A stretch of DNA of 64,000 bases from Beta vulgaris subsp. vulgaris (taxonomy: Eukaryota > Streptophyta > Magnoliopsida > Caryophyllales > Amaranthaceae), in contig NC_079202.1 in the NCBI RefSeq assembly GCF_026745355.1, positions 7,517,129-7,581,128 on the forward strand, read 5' to 3'. The translations under genes and the position numbers were made by a program. Below, piece after piece: positions 44,481 to 56,300 of this stretch (its first letter is position 1; every line of letters begins with the position of its first letter). The notes beneath the pieces were generated by a model. The model was not told where the DNA came from, did no database searches, and saw only the letters and a program-made list of their open reading frames with translations.

Positions 44481-45402
44481 TTTGATAGGCGTGTCGCGCA
44501 CCTAACAAAAATAAATAACCTAACTAATCCTCCTAACTATGTAGTAGGGTAAGTTAGAGTCGATCCCACAGAGAGAAAGTTGTTCTATGATTAGCTCTTA
44601 AATAATGGTAAGACTAAAGGAGATTAATATCAATAATGGTCGAAAACTATACTAATCAATATATAAATAAAAGACTCTACAGTTAAGTATCCCCACTAGC
44701 ACGAAGTAATACAAATTAATTCCTACCCCAAATTAATCAATTAACTGTTCACAAGGAAAAGTCCACCCTATAAAGTACCATAGTCCTCTCGCGAGTATCT
44801 ATGGCTTCTCTAATATGCATTCAAGCCTACTCCCGTAGAATCATGCAAATTAAAGACATTAAACACGACATTTTAACTTCCTAACAATCCATTCTACCTA
44901 CTCCCGTGGAGAACTTCATGTCCTTAATTGAAATACTCAAATCCGTCAAAATCCAACTCCCGTTGTGATCAAGACAATGGAATCATAACAATACTAGTTA
45001 TCCCTAATCTAGTATTGGAATATGAACAATCAATTAAGCAAGAACAATTAACAATTAATATGAGAATTTAAAGAAACAATCATGAATTAAATCATACTAG
45101 GGTTCAACTTAACCATAGATAAAAGAAACTACTCTATCATGAAATAAATAATGAAATCTAAAACTATAAAAGAAAACATAATTAAAGAAATCAATGAAAG
45201 AAACTAATAGAACTCATGAATTAATGAAAAAGAATAAAAACTACGGTTAGAGAGAAAGAGAGGAGAGAAAACTAAAACCTAAAACCTAAGAAAATAACGT
45301 GAGAGAGAGGAGGAGAGAGAGAGACTGAAAACCTATCTAAATAGATATTCAATAACCTAATATGACTTGGGAAGTAATTTACAAGATAAGAAAAGTCTTA
45401 AT

Positions 45403-47290
45403 CATATATAATATTAAAGCAAGAAAAAATTGTCCTACGTGGCAAGACCTCAACCTTCCTCTGTTCTCCTTCACCCTCAACTTTTCGACCTAATGCTTGC
45501 TTATGCCACGTGGCATTGCTAAAAATAATTTTAACAATAATCAATTAATTCCTCCGATTGTGTAACAATGAAGGAAATAATATCAACTACAATAACTAAA
45601 GGAATCAATCAACCAATTATCAATTAAGGAAACAAATCAAATATTATCTTTTTTTTTTAAACGAAAATCATATATTATCTTAGCGGTCATTCTTATTATT
45701 TTCACAAAAACCAGTTATGGAATTATTTTCAAGCTAAATACCAATTTAGAGGAGAGAGAAAATATACAATGAAAAAGATGAATTGATATAACAACTTTAA
45801 GTTTTTCACTAATACAAGATACTCAAAAAGTCAAAATATGAAATTTCAAATATAAAACAAATATTAGCTAAGTACAAGCCAATGGGTGCGTTGGTATAAC
45901 AACTTTAAGTTTTTCATCACACCTATCAAACTTATATAATATAATTAATTTAAAAATTACCTAATTTCAAGCCAATGGGTACATTGGTCTAATAAGTTTT
46001 TTTTTTATATATTATTCACTTTTGGTAATGAATACCACACCATTATCATGAGATGCTAGCCCCTTCAAGAAAATATGCAAATGTAATAATAATAGTAATG
46101 CAAGTTTATTTTATTACCAAACAAGAAATAAAAAGATGATTTTGTTGAAAAAAATATAACACACCATGATTATGACTAGAGATTACATATAACAAAAACA
46201 ATAACAACTCAAATATTCAATTTTTAGTCCCAAAGTGGTTTAGGTAAGCTAATATGATAATCATAAAAAAATCATATCCATGACCAATACATACTAAAAG
46301 TATTTTTTTTAAAAAAAACAAAGTTAAAGTGAGAGAGGTAAAATAAGAGTTCATCTATATATATGTTCAAGAAATTGAATTAGGTAAAAAAAAATGAAAA
46401 CCAATATATAAGCATCTGTCTACTTTAACTAATTTTGACATAACTATGATAATATAAGTTTGGAAAATTTAGATAAGATTAAACAAATTTAGATATAATA
46501 ATTAAGTGTTTTTCAGACAACTTAAGGGAGAATTAAGAAAATGTCAGACAAGATAAGTTGTTTAAAGATAAAAATGGATATTCTTCTCACTACTAAAAAG
46601 TTAAGGTCAAGAGTACATTAAAACATTAATCTATGGCAATTCTCTCTCCAATTTATTGGATATATATTAATATATTATTCTATTATTGCGACTAAGAAGG
46701 TTGACAACCTTAGGCTTAGGGACTAGGGTCACTCAAATATTTTCCCACATTCTTACATTCAAATGAAACAAACGATATAAGTACATACACTTATGAACTT
46801 ACGCTTGATACTAATATCATTTTTAAAGAAAATTCACACACTTTGAATTTGGCCCATTCTATAAAAATTATAAAATAAAAGAGTAGGAGAGAGAGTGAAA
46901 ACATGACACATGTGCTTAAATTATAAAATAAAGCTTTCTTTAATTTTTATAATAGTTTGCGAATTATTTTGCAAGTTTTATGAAATATCCCAAAAAGAAA
47001 TATGTTGCGTGTATTAAGAAACTAAGAATAGTAATTATTTTTCTTCAATATAATCCAATATTCTTTAACTAATTATTCTTGCAAAAAAAAAAACTAATAT
47101 AACTGTTATAAATTTAACATCCTAAACTCAAATTATATATGAAAGTATGAGTGAATCATGAAGTAGTTGACATTATAGGATATCAATAATTATTTCTTAT
47201 ATGCATGATTAAATATAGTTTCCTTGCTAAAATAGATATTTCTCACTTATTCATCATTAAAGTTAAGCAGCGCCATGATTTTCTTATATA
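45403..47290. other. AT-rich 5' part of the Helitron, no gene recognised
   Basis: It has a G-box-like inverted pair (CTACGTGGCA at 45443 and TGCCACGTGGCA at 45505) and a short direct repeat (ATAACAACTTTAAGTTTTTC at 45788 and 45896). Otherwise no structure or ORF was seen. Confidence 0.5.
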
Positions 47291-47304
47291 ATTAATATTG
47301 TATA

Positions 47305-48195
47305 ATACTCATTCAGTTAGATGAAATGGGGAATGATGTAAGATAAAATATATCATCAAAATTGTGGTCATTTTAGGGAACTACAAGTAAAATAATTATC
47401 TTATAATTTTATATAAAAGTAATGTTACAATTTTTAAACCATAAATCGTGTGGACGATATTAGACTGGAAAGAGAGATATCTAATGAGCATTGCGACACT
47501 AATTTAGAAGGTGAATCAACAAGATGAGTTAATTGTCAAGCTTATATGTAAAAAAAAAGGGGGATTTATAAGTATTCAAGTTTAATTGGTTTATAATAGA
47601 GTGAAACTGTTTTGAAAAGATCAAATAAAGTTATTGAATTGGAAAAGTTGTTAATTTATTTAACTTTGTTTTGGTTTTTTTTTTTCATTGATGTAGAAGA
47701 TAATATTGAAATGTACATCTTATAAAGAACCTATAAAACACACATATATTATACAAGTAGTGCGTATTTATATTTGTTTACATTTTCTAAATTAGTCTTA
47801 ATGAATATTAAAACTTTAGTTCGCTTAATATATTCGAAAATTGGTTTTAGGAAGAAATTAATGAATAAGGGTTAATTGTGGACCATTGAAGTCACTTGAG
47901 GTAGTCTTTGGGAGGTGAAAAGTAAATTGAGAAACCCTGTATTATACTCATTCCGTCAGATGGAATGGGAAATAAGGTATGATACAATATATCATCGAAA
48001 TTGTGATCATTTCAAGTAGCAACGGGGAATAAGGTATTTAGGAAAAAAGTAGAGTGGGGAAACCCTGTATGATACTCATTCCACCAGATGAAATGGGGAA
48101 TAAAGTATGATACAATATATCATCGAAATTGTGGTCATTTTAGGTAGCAACGTGGAATAAGGTATTTATACCCCGTATGGTACTCATTCCGTCAG
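47305..48195 (+). repeat. Amplified helicase-fragment repeat inside the Helitron
   Basis: Blocks with ACTCATTCCGTCAGATGGAA, then ATATATCATCGAAATTGTGG and then GCAACGNGGAATAAGGTATT occur at about 47310, 47945, 48073 and 48181 (the last only in part). The three at 47945-48181 are in tandem at 108-128 bp. In one frame the unit encodes NKVFIPRMVLIPSDGT, part of the Helitron helicase, so a coding piece of the element has been duplicated. Confidence 0.75.
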
Positions 48196-48365
48196 ATGGA
48201 ACAAATTTCCTCTGAGGTTTCAAAAAAGGCAATTTTAGTTGGTCGTGTGTCAAAAGTCAAGGACAATCCCTATCGCATGGTGGGTTTGTATCTCCCGAGA
48301 CCAGTTCTCAGTCATGGCCAATTTTATGTAGCCATTTCTCAGTCATTGGTAAAAATTGCCTAATA
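48095..48365 (+). pseudogene. Helitron helicase (Pif1-like) C-terminal remnant
   Basis: Three pieces in different frames follow the order of Helitron helicases: NKVFIPRMVLIPSDGTN (about 48155-48205), FPLRFQKRQF (about 48205-48235) and MVGLYLPRPVLSHGQFYVAI (about 48278-48340). The last is the conserved motif near the helicase C-terminus. The segment with the Thr-Gln-rich motif VI between them is lost or unreadable. The strand agrees with the Helitron's orientation. Inactive. Confidence 0.78.
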
Positions 48366-48444
48366 GTACTCCTATATCAGAAAGATAATGGGAAGTCTAA
48401 TACTTTAAGGCCATTTCGAGGAAAAAATGAAGATGTAATGTAGA

Positions 48445-48735
48445 GAGAGTTTCTGAGACGATTGACCCCCCCCGGTTACTGGGATGAAAACCAAGTTCGT
48501 GCAAATTTTCTCCCTGTTGAGGCGGTTGAGATCCTTAACCTTTACCATCTCAACCCTTAGATGATGGCTTTCTATGGGGCTACACCAAAATTGGTATGTT
48601 CTACTCAATAAGACCATCACTTTATTAATTTTTTTTAAGAATTCCCATACAGTTGTTGGCGATTCTATTGTATCGGATTTGTGGAAGAAAATATGGAATT
48701 CCAATCTTCCTCCTAAGGTGTTGTTGGCTTTACTT
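48445..48735 (+). pseudogene. LINE-derived remnant (zf-RVT region) inside the Helitron
   Basis: One frame has WDENQVRANFLPVEAVEILN. Another has DDGFLWGYTKIGMFYSI, followed by SIVSDLWKKIWNSNLPPKVL. These match the order found upstream of the C-terminal zinc region in plant LINE ORF2 proteins. It could have been captured by the Helitron or inserted there and decayed. Confidence 0.6.
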
Positions 48736-48767
48736 ATGATGATATAATTGCTTCTGACTATATTATA

Positions 48768-49028
48768 CTTCCTCCGTTCTTTTTCTACTGCAGCAATTGG
48801 GTTTTCACGCTTGCCAATGCTCAATTTTTACTATTAATATCTTTATTTACTATTTAGTAAAATTATACACATTTGATATTTTGAAAGTATATATCAAGAC
48901 GAATCTAACAATAACCTACATGACTATATTTGTCTTTACATAAAAATAACAATATATAGTGAAAGGGTATGATAGTGAATGAATAGTGTAAAAATCTCAT
49001 TGTTATATTAGACTACGAACGGATGAAG
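48768..49028. mobile_element. Stowaway MITE nested in the Helitron
   Basis: The ends are CTTCCTCCGTTCT and, inverted, CTTCATCCGTTCG, with TA on both sides (48766-48767 and 49029-49030). 261 bp. It shares TATATCAAGACGAATCTAAC and CATGACTATATT with the other Stowaway copies. Confidence 0.92.
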
Positions 49029-49229
49029 TAGCTTCTTAAACATTTTGTTTTGCTCTAAAGAAAGAAGTCTTCCAAAACATATGAATATCATGTATCTGTT
49101 AAACAACTTTATAATTAATATAAATGTGTATTTCTCTTAAACACAAAGTTTTTGATCAAGTAGACGTAAATAATCGTTTATATGTTTTCAATGTAGCGGA
49201 TATATAAACATTTTTATTGTATTAAAGTT

Positions 49230-49260
49230 CCCGTGCATTATGCACGGGTCCAAAACCTAG
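49230..49260 (+). other. Helitron 3' terminus: hairpin and CTAG
   Basis: A perfect 9-bp stem with a 1-base loop (49230-49248) ends 8 bases before the terminal CTAG (49257-49260), followed by target T. This is the transposition termination signal of Helitrons. Confidence 0.92.
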
Positions 49261-49783
49261 TTAAATCATTAATAGGTGGATTAGTGATCCGCGCGTACGC
49301 GTGGCAGATTCCAGCAGAAACAGTGCAATCTTCCGAAAGGCATAACTCCTTGTCTAGAAGTCTCCTCGGGGTGTGCCACCTATCGTTGGAAAGATATTCA
49401 AGTCTAGTTTCCAAAGCTGGTGGAATTACGAGATTCTAAGAATCACATCAAAAGTTATGATCAGAAGAGTATACGTGACTCTTTTTTACATTTCTACTAA
49501 TGATTTTCTGCTTCGTTTTTGCTCAAACTCGTACTATGACATATCCATACGATCCTTATTCATTGTAGCTTCTTTCCAAGTGCTCCTAATCCTCAAATTT
49601 AGCTAATCATACTCCAAATACGTCCTTAATACCTGAAATTCATCAAAAACAAGAAAACATACCGAATAGGAGTAGAAAAGTATAACTTAAGAATATAATG
49701 CAACAATGAACCTAAATATGAAACTAAATGCTCTAAAATGCAACTAAATGCATCTAGAAACTATATATAAAAATGACTTATCA

Positions 49784-49963
49784 AACTCCCCCAAACTAAA
49801 CCATTGCTTGTCCTCAAGCAATAAGACATAGACACGGAAAACTTACACAACCTACAATATAGGACTACAACATGGCTAAACACTCAATTGAAAGCACAAG
49901 AGATAAAATCACTACATAAGCCAAGCATCGAAACAAGCTCGAACAAAGCCGCATAGCATGTCA
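49784..49963 (-). other. 3' internal end and polypurine tract of the minus-strand gypsy element
   Basis: On the minus strand, GCTTGAGGACAAGCAATGG is followed by TTTAGTTTGGGGGAGTT directly before the LTR start at 49783. This layout is standard for gypsy elements of the Athila group. The Athila element (49969-62430) is inserted just upstream, and the same internal region resumes at 62436. Confidence 0.82.
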
Positions 49964-50234
49964 TGTATTGATATTATGGTTTTATATAGAGTTTTCTCCC
50001 CTAATTATGTGCTAAAAGTTGAGATTATGGTGCTCTTAGGAGCCATTTGGTACTAATTCTCTCCATCTAGTTGTGGTTTGCTATTTTGTATTGAATTGTA
50101 GGTTTTGGAAGCTATCACCTACTTTACATGATTGCACAGTGGATTAGAGAGGTTAGATGCCGAGTTTCTAGATCCCGAGGATGATTTCCGGGACTTTGAG
50201 CAAAGAAAGAAAAGAAAACGAAGATAAGCCATCG

Positions 50235-50522
50235 GCCCGATGGGATCGGGCGGCCCAGCCCGATCGGGCGATATACCAGTTCTTCATATTTCAGCTGCGG
50301 GCCCGATCGGGCGTTTTATGCCCTGTCGTAATTCGGTCTTTCGCCCGATCGGGCGAGTTGGCCCGACGTCGGGCGCCATTCCAGCACTCTGCCTCCCATT
50401 TCATAAGGCCGCCCGATGTCATCGGGCGGGTCAGCCCGATTGCATCGGGCGTCTTGCGGTTTTGGCCTTAATCATCTTCTTTGGAGCCCGATCCCGTCGG
50501 GCGACTTTGGCCCGATCGGGCG
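50235..50522. promoter_or_regulatory. Palindrome array in the Athila 5' LTR
   Basis: Nine palindromes have the arms GCCCGA and TCGGGC. The centre is absent (GCCCGATCGGGC), or is CG, TGTCA, TTGCA, TCCCG or TGGGA. The array ends about 75 bp before the TATA box. The arms stay constant while the centres vary, as expected for a two-sided protein site; function is inferred. Confidence 0.87.
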
Positions 50523-50595
50523 GCTGGCGTGACGCGAGATTTTTAATGATTGCGGGCCCTTTTTTCGAGATTTTCTTCTATTGTTTTAGGGCTTG

Positions 50596-50603
50596 TATAA
50601 ATA
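50596..50603 (+). promoter_or_regulatory. TATA box of the Athila 5' LTR
   Basis: TATAAATA; the 3' LTR has the same at 61595-61602. Confidence 0.82.
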
Positions 50604-51437
50604 GAAAAATGAATTATTAACTCCTATCTAGTTTTTATTATTAGTTTTTCTCTCGAAGTGTTTAAGAACCTTAATTTATTGCTTTGTGATTTCAATTCAA
50701 GATCAAACCTTTTGCTTATTCATAGTTCAATATAATTCGGTAATCTTTCTTCTTTACTTCTTTGTTATTTCTTCCATTGTTAATATATTGTTTTCTTAGT
50801 TATTTGCCATGTTTCCAAGTATGAGTTTTTATATGATTCTTGTTATTGATTTCATGATTATGAGTGAGTAGTTCTATATCTAGAATTGTGGAGATCTATG
50901 TATACAATAAGGGATTGATAGATTAGTTTGATTATCTGGTATTTCAATTGTTTCCTTTGATTGTTTCTTCATGCTAGGATTATAAGTTAGGCCTGATTTA
51001 TATTTCTACTTTGCAATACTGAATCTACTTCGAGAGGAGAGATACCGTATAGGCTTTCAATTATTAGGCAAAGTGACCCTTGACTATGCGAGAGCGGCTG
51101 GGTGATCTTTGAGGGAGGTAATGTTCGAGAGAAATTACATGTGCCCTAGACAATTGACTTACTAGGTGGTTATCGTTTATCCTTGATTTCCCGAATTGTA
51201 TGCATAGTGATCCATGATTCTAGTACTTTACTGATATATTTACACCTTCTTATTTAATTCTGTTACCTGTTTAGCTTAGTAACACAACCATTCATCTGAT
51301 TTTGTTAGTATAATATTAAGTTCAGATACAATAGTAACAACTTCTCCCTGTGGATTCGATCCTGACTTCCCTGACTACTAGTTAGTGGACCTTAGGTTAT
51401 TTTTGATTAGGTGATGCGACTTTAGCCTGTCAAATTT

Positions 51438-51455
51438 TGGCGCCGTTGCCGGGGA
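51438..51455 (+). other. Athila primer binding site (tRNA-Asp type)
   Basis: TGGCGCCGTTGCCGGGGA lies five bases after the 5' LTR. Confidence 0.95.
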
Positions 51456-51559
51456 GACGGTTTATTTTATTTTGTCTGAATTATATATTAAACTAACCTC
51501 TACTCTGAAGAACACCTGTTCTTTGGAGCATCTCACGTTTGTTTTAGTGTTTTTGGTGT

Positions 51560-53386
51560 ATGAGCAGGAAATTGAAATCTCCAAATCTCATCCCGTTCGA
51601 TCCAGAGATTGAAAAGACCGCTCGTAGACTCAGAAAGAAAACTAAGCAAGCTAAGCTGTCTGCAGGGACACCCTCCCAAAAGACACCATCTCCACCACTT
51701 CCCCACACAAGAAAACCCCACCTCACCTATTACTGTCAACATGGGTGAGAATGTTACTCGAACCTTTAGAGATTATGCGCAACCATCTCCTGATAACGTG
51801 CCTACTGGGGTACGGATGCCCACTATTGCTGCTACAAATTTTGAGATCAAGTCTCATGTTTTGAATATGGTTCAGAACAATCAGTTCGCTGGGTTACCAT
51901 CTGAAGACCCAAATCAGCATCTGCAGAGATTTTTACAGTGTTGTGCTACTCAGAAGCAAGCTGGTGTTACTCCTGATGAGATGAAGCTCCTTCTATTTGG
52001 TTTCTCTCTGCGCGATAAAGCTTTGTTCTGGTATAACAAGCTGCCTTCCACCATCACCACCTGGCCAGAACTTTCCAAGATTTTCCTCATCAAGTGGTAC
52101 CCTTACCAGAAAACTGCAGATATGAGACATGCCATAGTTACTTTCACCCAAGATCCTGGTGAATCTCTATATGAAGCTTGGGAGCGGTTCAAGGATCTGC
52201 AGCGTCTATGTCCTCATCATGGGTTGGACCAGTGGTACTTGTGTCAGATTTTCTACACTAGAGTTGATGCAGATACACGACGGGTAATTGATGGAGCATC
52301 TGGTGGGTTCTTCATGGATAAAGCAATTGAGGAAGGGTATGAACTTTTGGAGAAGCTAGCATCTAATCAAGCCTCTACCATTCGTTCCTCTTTGAAAAAA
52401 GGTGGTAAACATGATGTTGAAGCCATTTCTCTACTGTCTGGGCAACTAGCTACTCTAACTCAGAAAATTGACTCCCTGAAGTTAGGTAATGATTCCTCCC
52501 ATATGAGTGTTAATGCGATGGCTAGTGCTTCTAACTATAATGTGCATGTATGTGATGCTTGTGGAATATCTGGGCACAACTCTCAAGAGTGTCCTGCGCT
52601 GGGAAATAACTGTGAGGCTGTCAATGCTTTCCAATCACAACCTAGGAACCAATTCAACCCCTATTCTAACACCTACAATCCTGGGTTAAGACAACATCCC
52701 AACCTCTCATATAGGAGTACTAATGTGTTGAACCCTCAACCCCAACAACCATATCCACCTCAACAACAGGGTCAACAATACCAACCTTCACAACAAGCTC
52801 CACCTGGTTTTCAGAGAAATCACCCCTCCACAGCCTGCTCCTCCTGCTGACCCAGCCATGACAGAGTTGAAGAATATGATGTTCCAGATGCAGAAGGGGT
52901 TCAATGCTTTTCAAGCTGACACAAAAGCTCAACTGGAAAATTTGGGCACGCATAACAAGATGTTGGAAACTCAACTAGCTCAGTTGGCTAGTTCTTCTGC
53001 TAGTAGGCCACCTGGGGCCTTACCTTCCAATCGATGCAACCAAGGGACACTGCCAACGCCATCACTCTTAGGAGTGGACACATTATGATGGTCCCCCAAT
53101 GCCTAAGGATGGTCCGGTTGAGTCAGAAAAAAATGCAGACATAACTGAAACTTCGTCAGCTCCTGAGGCCTACCAACACAAATGCAGAGAAGCAGACAGA
53201 CCTGAAAACAGTCCCTCAACCACTCCTGCGATCAAGGTTCCCTTTCCCACTCGTCTATCAAGGAATAAGCTGGATCACCAACTTGGTAAGTTTATGGAGG
53301 TAGTGAAAAATCTTCAGGTAACTGTTCCATTTACTGAACTCATTACTCAAGTACCTGCATATGCTAAATTTTTAAGGAAATTTTGA
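51560..53386 (+). pseudogene. Athila gag
   Basis: The N-terminus is likely at 51560 (MSRKLKSPNLIPFDPEIEKT); after a frameshift near 51690 it goes on in the frame that includes MGENVTRTFRDYAQP (51741). The Retrotran_gag domain has FEIKSHVLNMVQNNQFAGLP, EDPNQHLQRFLQCC, FSLRDKALFWYNKLP and FLIKWYPYQKTADMR. A zinc knuckle (CDACGISGHNSQECP) is at about 52550-52595. A Gln/Pro-rich stretch, a coiled-coil-like segment (MTELKNMMFQMQKGFNAFQA) and PFPTRLSRNKLDHQLGKFME follow. Frame changes near 52830, 53040 and 53380. Gag would form the particle that packages the RNA. Confidence 0.93.
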
Positions 53387-56300
53387 CTAGGAAAAGAGCT
53401 TTTAATGCAGTAGAAACTGTTGCCTTTACTGAAGAATGTAGTGCTCTTTTACAAAATCAATCCCCCCCTAAATTGAAAGATCCGGGGAGTTTCTCCATCC
53501 CTTGTAATATTGGCACCATATTTATTGACAAAGCCTTATGTGATCTAGGTGCTAGTGTTAGTGTCATGCCCTTGACTGTTTGTAAAAAGCTTGACATGGG
53601 AGATTTAAAATGTACCAACATTACTCTTCAAATGGCTGACCGTTCTGTTAAATACCCCCTAGGTATCTTAGAGGACGTTCCTGTGAGGGTAGGTAAATTT
53701 TACATTCCTGTGGATTTTGTTGTGCTTGACATGGAAGAGGATACTCAAATCCCAATCATTTTAGGGAGACCATTCCTTCATACTGCTGGAGCTGTCATAG
53801 ATGTAAAAAATGGGAAATTAACTTTGACTGTGGGGGATGATAAGGTAACTTTTAGTTTGACCAATGCTTTGAAAAGTCCCATGCTAGAGGAAGCCTGTTA
53901 CAGAATAGATGTCATTGATGTGCTGGTTAATGATGACATGCCTCAATCCCTTATGCGGGATCCACTGGAGGCTTTGCTTTGTTTTACTTCTTCCACAGGT
54001 GATGATATTATCCGGACTACTGAAGCGGATGCTTGGGAAGCAGCTTTTACCTGTGTCGAGCTTGATGGTACTACCACTCATGAGGATGAACGGTTAGTAT
54101 GTGCTACTCCACCGGTAGAGGTAAAGAAACCTGAACTGAAACCCCTTCCCCCTTCTCTGCGGTATGCTTTTCTGGATGATTCTGAAAATTGCCCTGTGAT
54201 TGTTAGTGCTGCATTAAATGATGGTCAAATGTCTCAACTTTTATCTGTTTTGCGACAACATAAAAAGGCAATTGGATATAACATTGATGATTTGAAAGGC
54301 ATAAGCCCTGACTTTTGCATGCATAAAATCCATCTTGAGGATGATCATCGTCCTAGTATACAAGGTCAGCGTCGTTTGAACCCGAATATGCAGGAAGTTG
54401 TCAAAAAGGAGGTTATGAAATTGCTTGATGCTGGGATTATCTATCCTATTTCTGATTCTAAGTGGGTGAGTCCAGTTCAAGTGGTTCCTAAAAAGGGTGG
54501 TACTACTGTAGTTAAAAATGAGAAAAATGAATTAATTGCTACAAGAGTAGTTACTGGGTGGCGTATGTGCATTGACTATAGGAAATTAAATGTTGCCACC
54601 AAGAAAGATCATTTTCCCCTTCCCTTCATTGATCAGATGTTGGAACGTCTAGCTTGTCATTCTCATTTCTGTTATCTAGATGGCTATTCTGGTTTTTTCC
54701 AAATCCCTATCCACCCAGATGACCAGGAGAAGACCACCTTTACATGTCCTTATGGTACCTTTGCCTATAGAAGGATGCCCTTTGGCCTATGTAATGCCCC
54801 TGCTACTTTCCAACGTTGTATGATGGCCATATTTTCTGAATTTATTGAGTCCATCATGGAAGTATTTATGGATGACTTTAGTGTGTATGGCATTAATTTT
54901 GATGCATGTTTGCTGAATTTGACTAAAGTACTGAAACGATGTGAGGATGTCCACCTTGTCTTGAACTGGGAGAAGTGCCACTTCATGGTTACTGAAGGAG
55001 TGGTACTTGGTCATATTATTTCTGAACGAGGCATCCAGGTGGACAAAGCAAAAATTCAAGTGATTGAGCAATTACCCCCTCCTGTGAATGTTAAGGGTGT
55101 TAGAGGTTTTCTTGGTCATGCGGGATTTTATCGCCGCTTTATCAAGGACTTCTCTAAAATTGCTAAACCACTTACTCAGTTGCTCCTCAAGGATGCCCCG
55201 TTCCTGTTTACTGATGAGTGTCTAGTGTCTTTTAACAGGATTAAGCAAGCTTTGATTACTGCTCCTATCATCCGATCTCCAGATTGGACCCTCCCTTTGA
55301 GATTATGTGTGATGCCAGTGATTATGCTGTGGGCGCTGTCCTTGGTCAGAGAAAAGACAACATCCTCCATGCCATCTACTATGCTAGCAAGACACTCGAT
55401 GAAGCTCAAGTCAATTATGCCACTACAGAGAAAGAGCTGCTAGCTGTGGTCTATGCCTTGGACAAGTTCAGGACCTATCTGCTCGGGTCTAAAGTCATTG
55501 TCTACACTGATCATGCTGCATTGAAGTACCTTCTCGCCAAAAAGGAGGCCAAGCCTCGACTCATTCGGTGGATTTTGCTGCTCCAAGAGTTTGACTTGGA
55601 GATCAGAGATAAAAAGGGTGCAGAAAATGTAGTAGCTGACCATTTGTCCCGATTGCAATATGCAGATATGGAAGAAGGTCTTCCCATTGACGACTCCTTT
55701 CCTGATGATAAGCTCCTGGCAGTCACTTCTGTTACCCCGTGGTATGCGGACTTCGCCAACTTTTGTGTGAGTGGACAAACCCCTCCAGAGCTGAGCTACC
55801 ACAGAGGAAGAAATTTCTCCATGATGCCAAACAATTCTTCTGGGATGACCCTCTGCTTTACAAGCTCTGTGCTGACACTATATACAGGCGATGTATCCCA
55901 GAGTGGGAGGTGCATGACATTCTGAAGCACTCTCACTCCCTTCCATGTGGAGGCCATGCTGGGCCTTCCAAAACGTAGCAAAGGTACTTCAATCTGGTTT
56001 TTATTGGCCAACACTTTTTCATGATGCTAGTATGTTTGTTAAGTCTTGTGATGCATGCCAACGAACAGGAAATATTTCCCGTAGACATGAGATGCCCCAA
56101 ACACCCATCCTAGAAGTTGAACTATTTGATGTGTGGGGTATTGATTTTATGGGTCCTTTTCCCTCTTCCTCAGGCAACAATTTCATACTTGTTGCTGTTG
56201 ACTATGTCTCTAAGTGGGTAGAAGCTATTGCATCACCGACCAATGACTCTAAGGTTGTCATGAAAATGTTCAAAAAGATTATCTTTCCACGGTTTGGGGT

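Larger units (their letters stand above)
45402..49260 (+). mobile_element. Helitron, 3.86 kb, inserted in the minus-strand LTR
   Basis: It starts TCATATATAATATTAAAGC and ends with the hairpin CCCGTGCAT-T-ATGCACGGG (49230-49248) followed by 8 bases and CTAG. It sits exactly between A (45401) and T (49261) with no duplication, as Helitrons do. Inside are a decayed Helitron helicase end (48095-48365), a LINE-like remnant (48445-48735) and a Stowaway MITE. No Rep domain or full helicase is present, so it is non-autonomous. Confidence 0.93.
44483..49783 (-). repeat. Ty3/gypsy-type LTR on the minus strand, split by a Helitron
   Basis: Read on the minus strand it starts TGATAAGTCATTTT (49783) and ends ACACGCCTATCA (44483). 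The part 44483-45401 is clearly homologous to 43040-43954 in inverse orientation; 49261-49783 is the LTR start. Without the Helitron it is about 1442 bp. It is preceded by a polypurine tract (minus, 49784-49800) like a 3' LTR, yet is followed by a primer site like a 5' LTR. Confidence 0.85.
49969..51432 (+). repeat. Athila 5' LTR (1464 bp)
   Basis: It starts TGATATTATGGTTTTATAT and ends TTTAGCCTGTCA. Palindrome array at 50235-50522; TATA box at 50596-50603. Nearly identical to the 3' LTR, so the insertion is recent. Confidence 0.96.

Noticed and set aside
48405..48824. 139-residue minus-strand ORF in the Helitron
   Set aside because: It is antisense to the LINE-like remnant and crosses the Stowaway boundary; no domain.
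50235..50522. CRISPR-like array of palindromic repeats
   Set aside because: Plant LTR context, spacers short and uneven, no cas genes; it is an LTR promoter feature.
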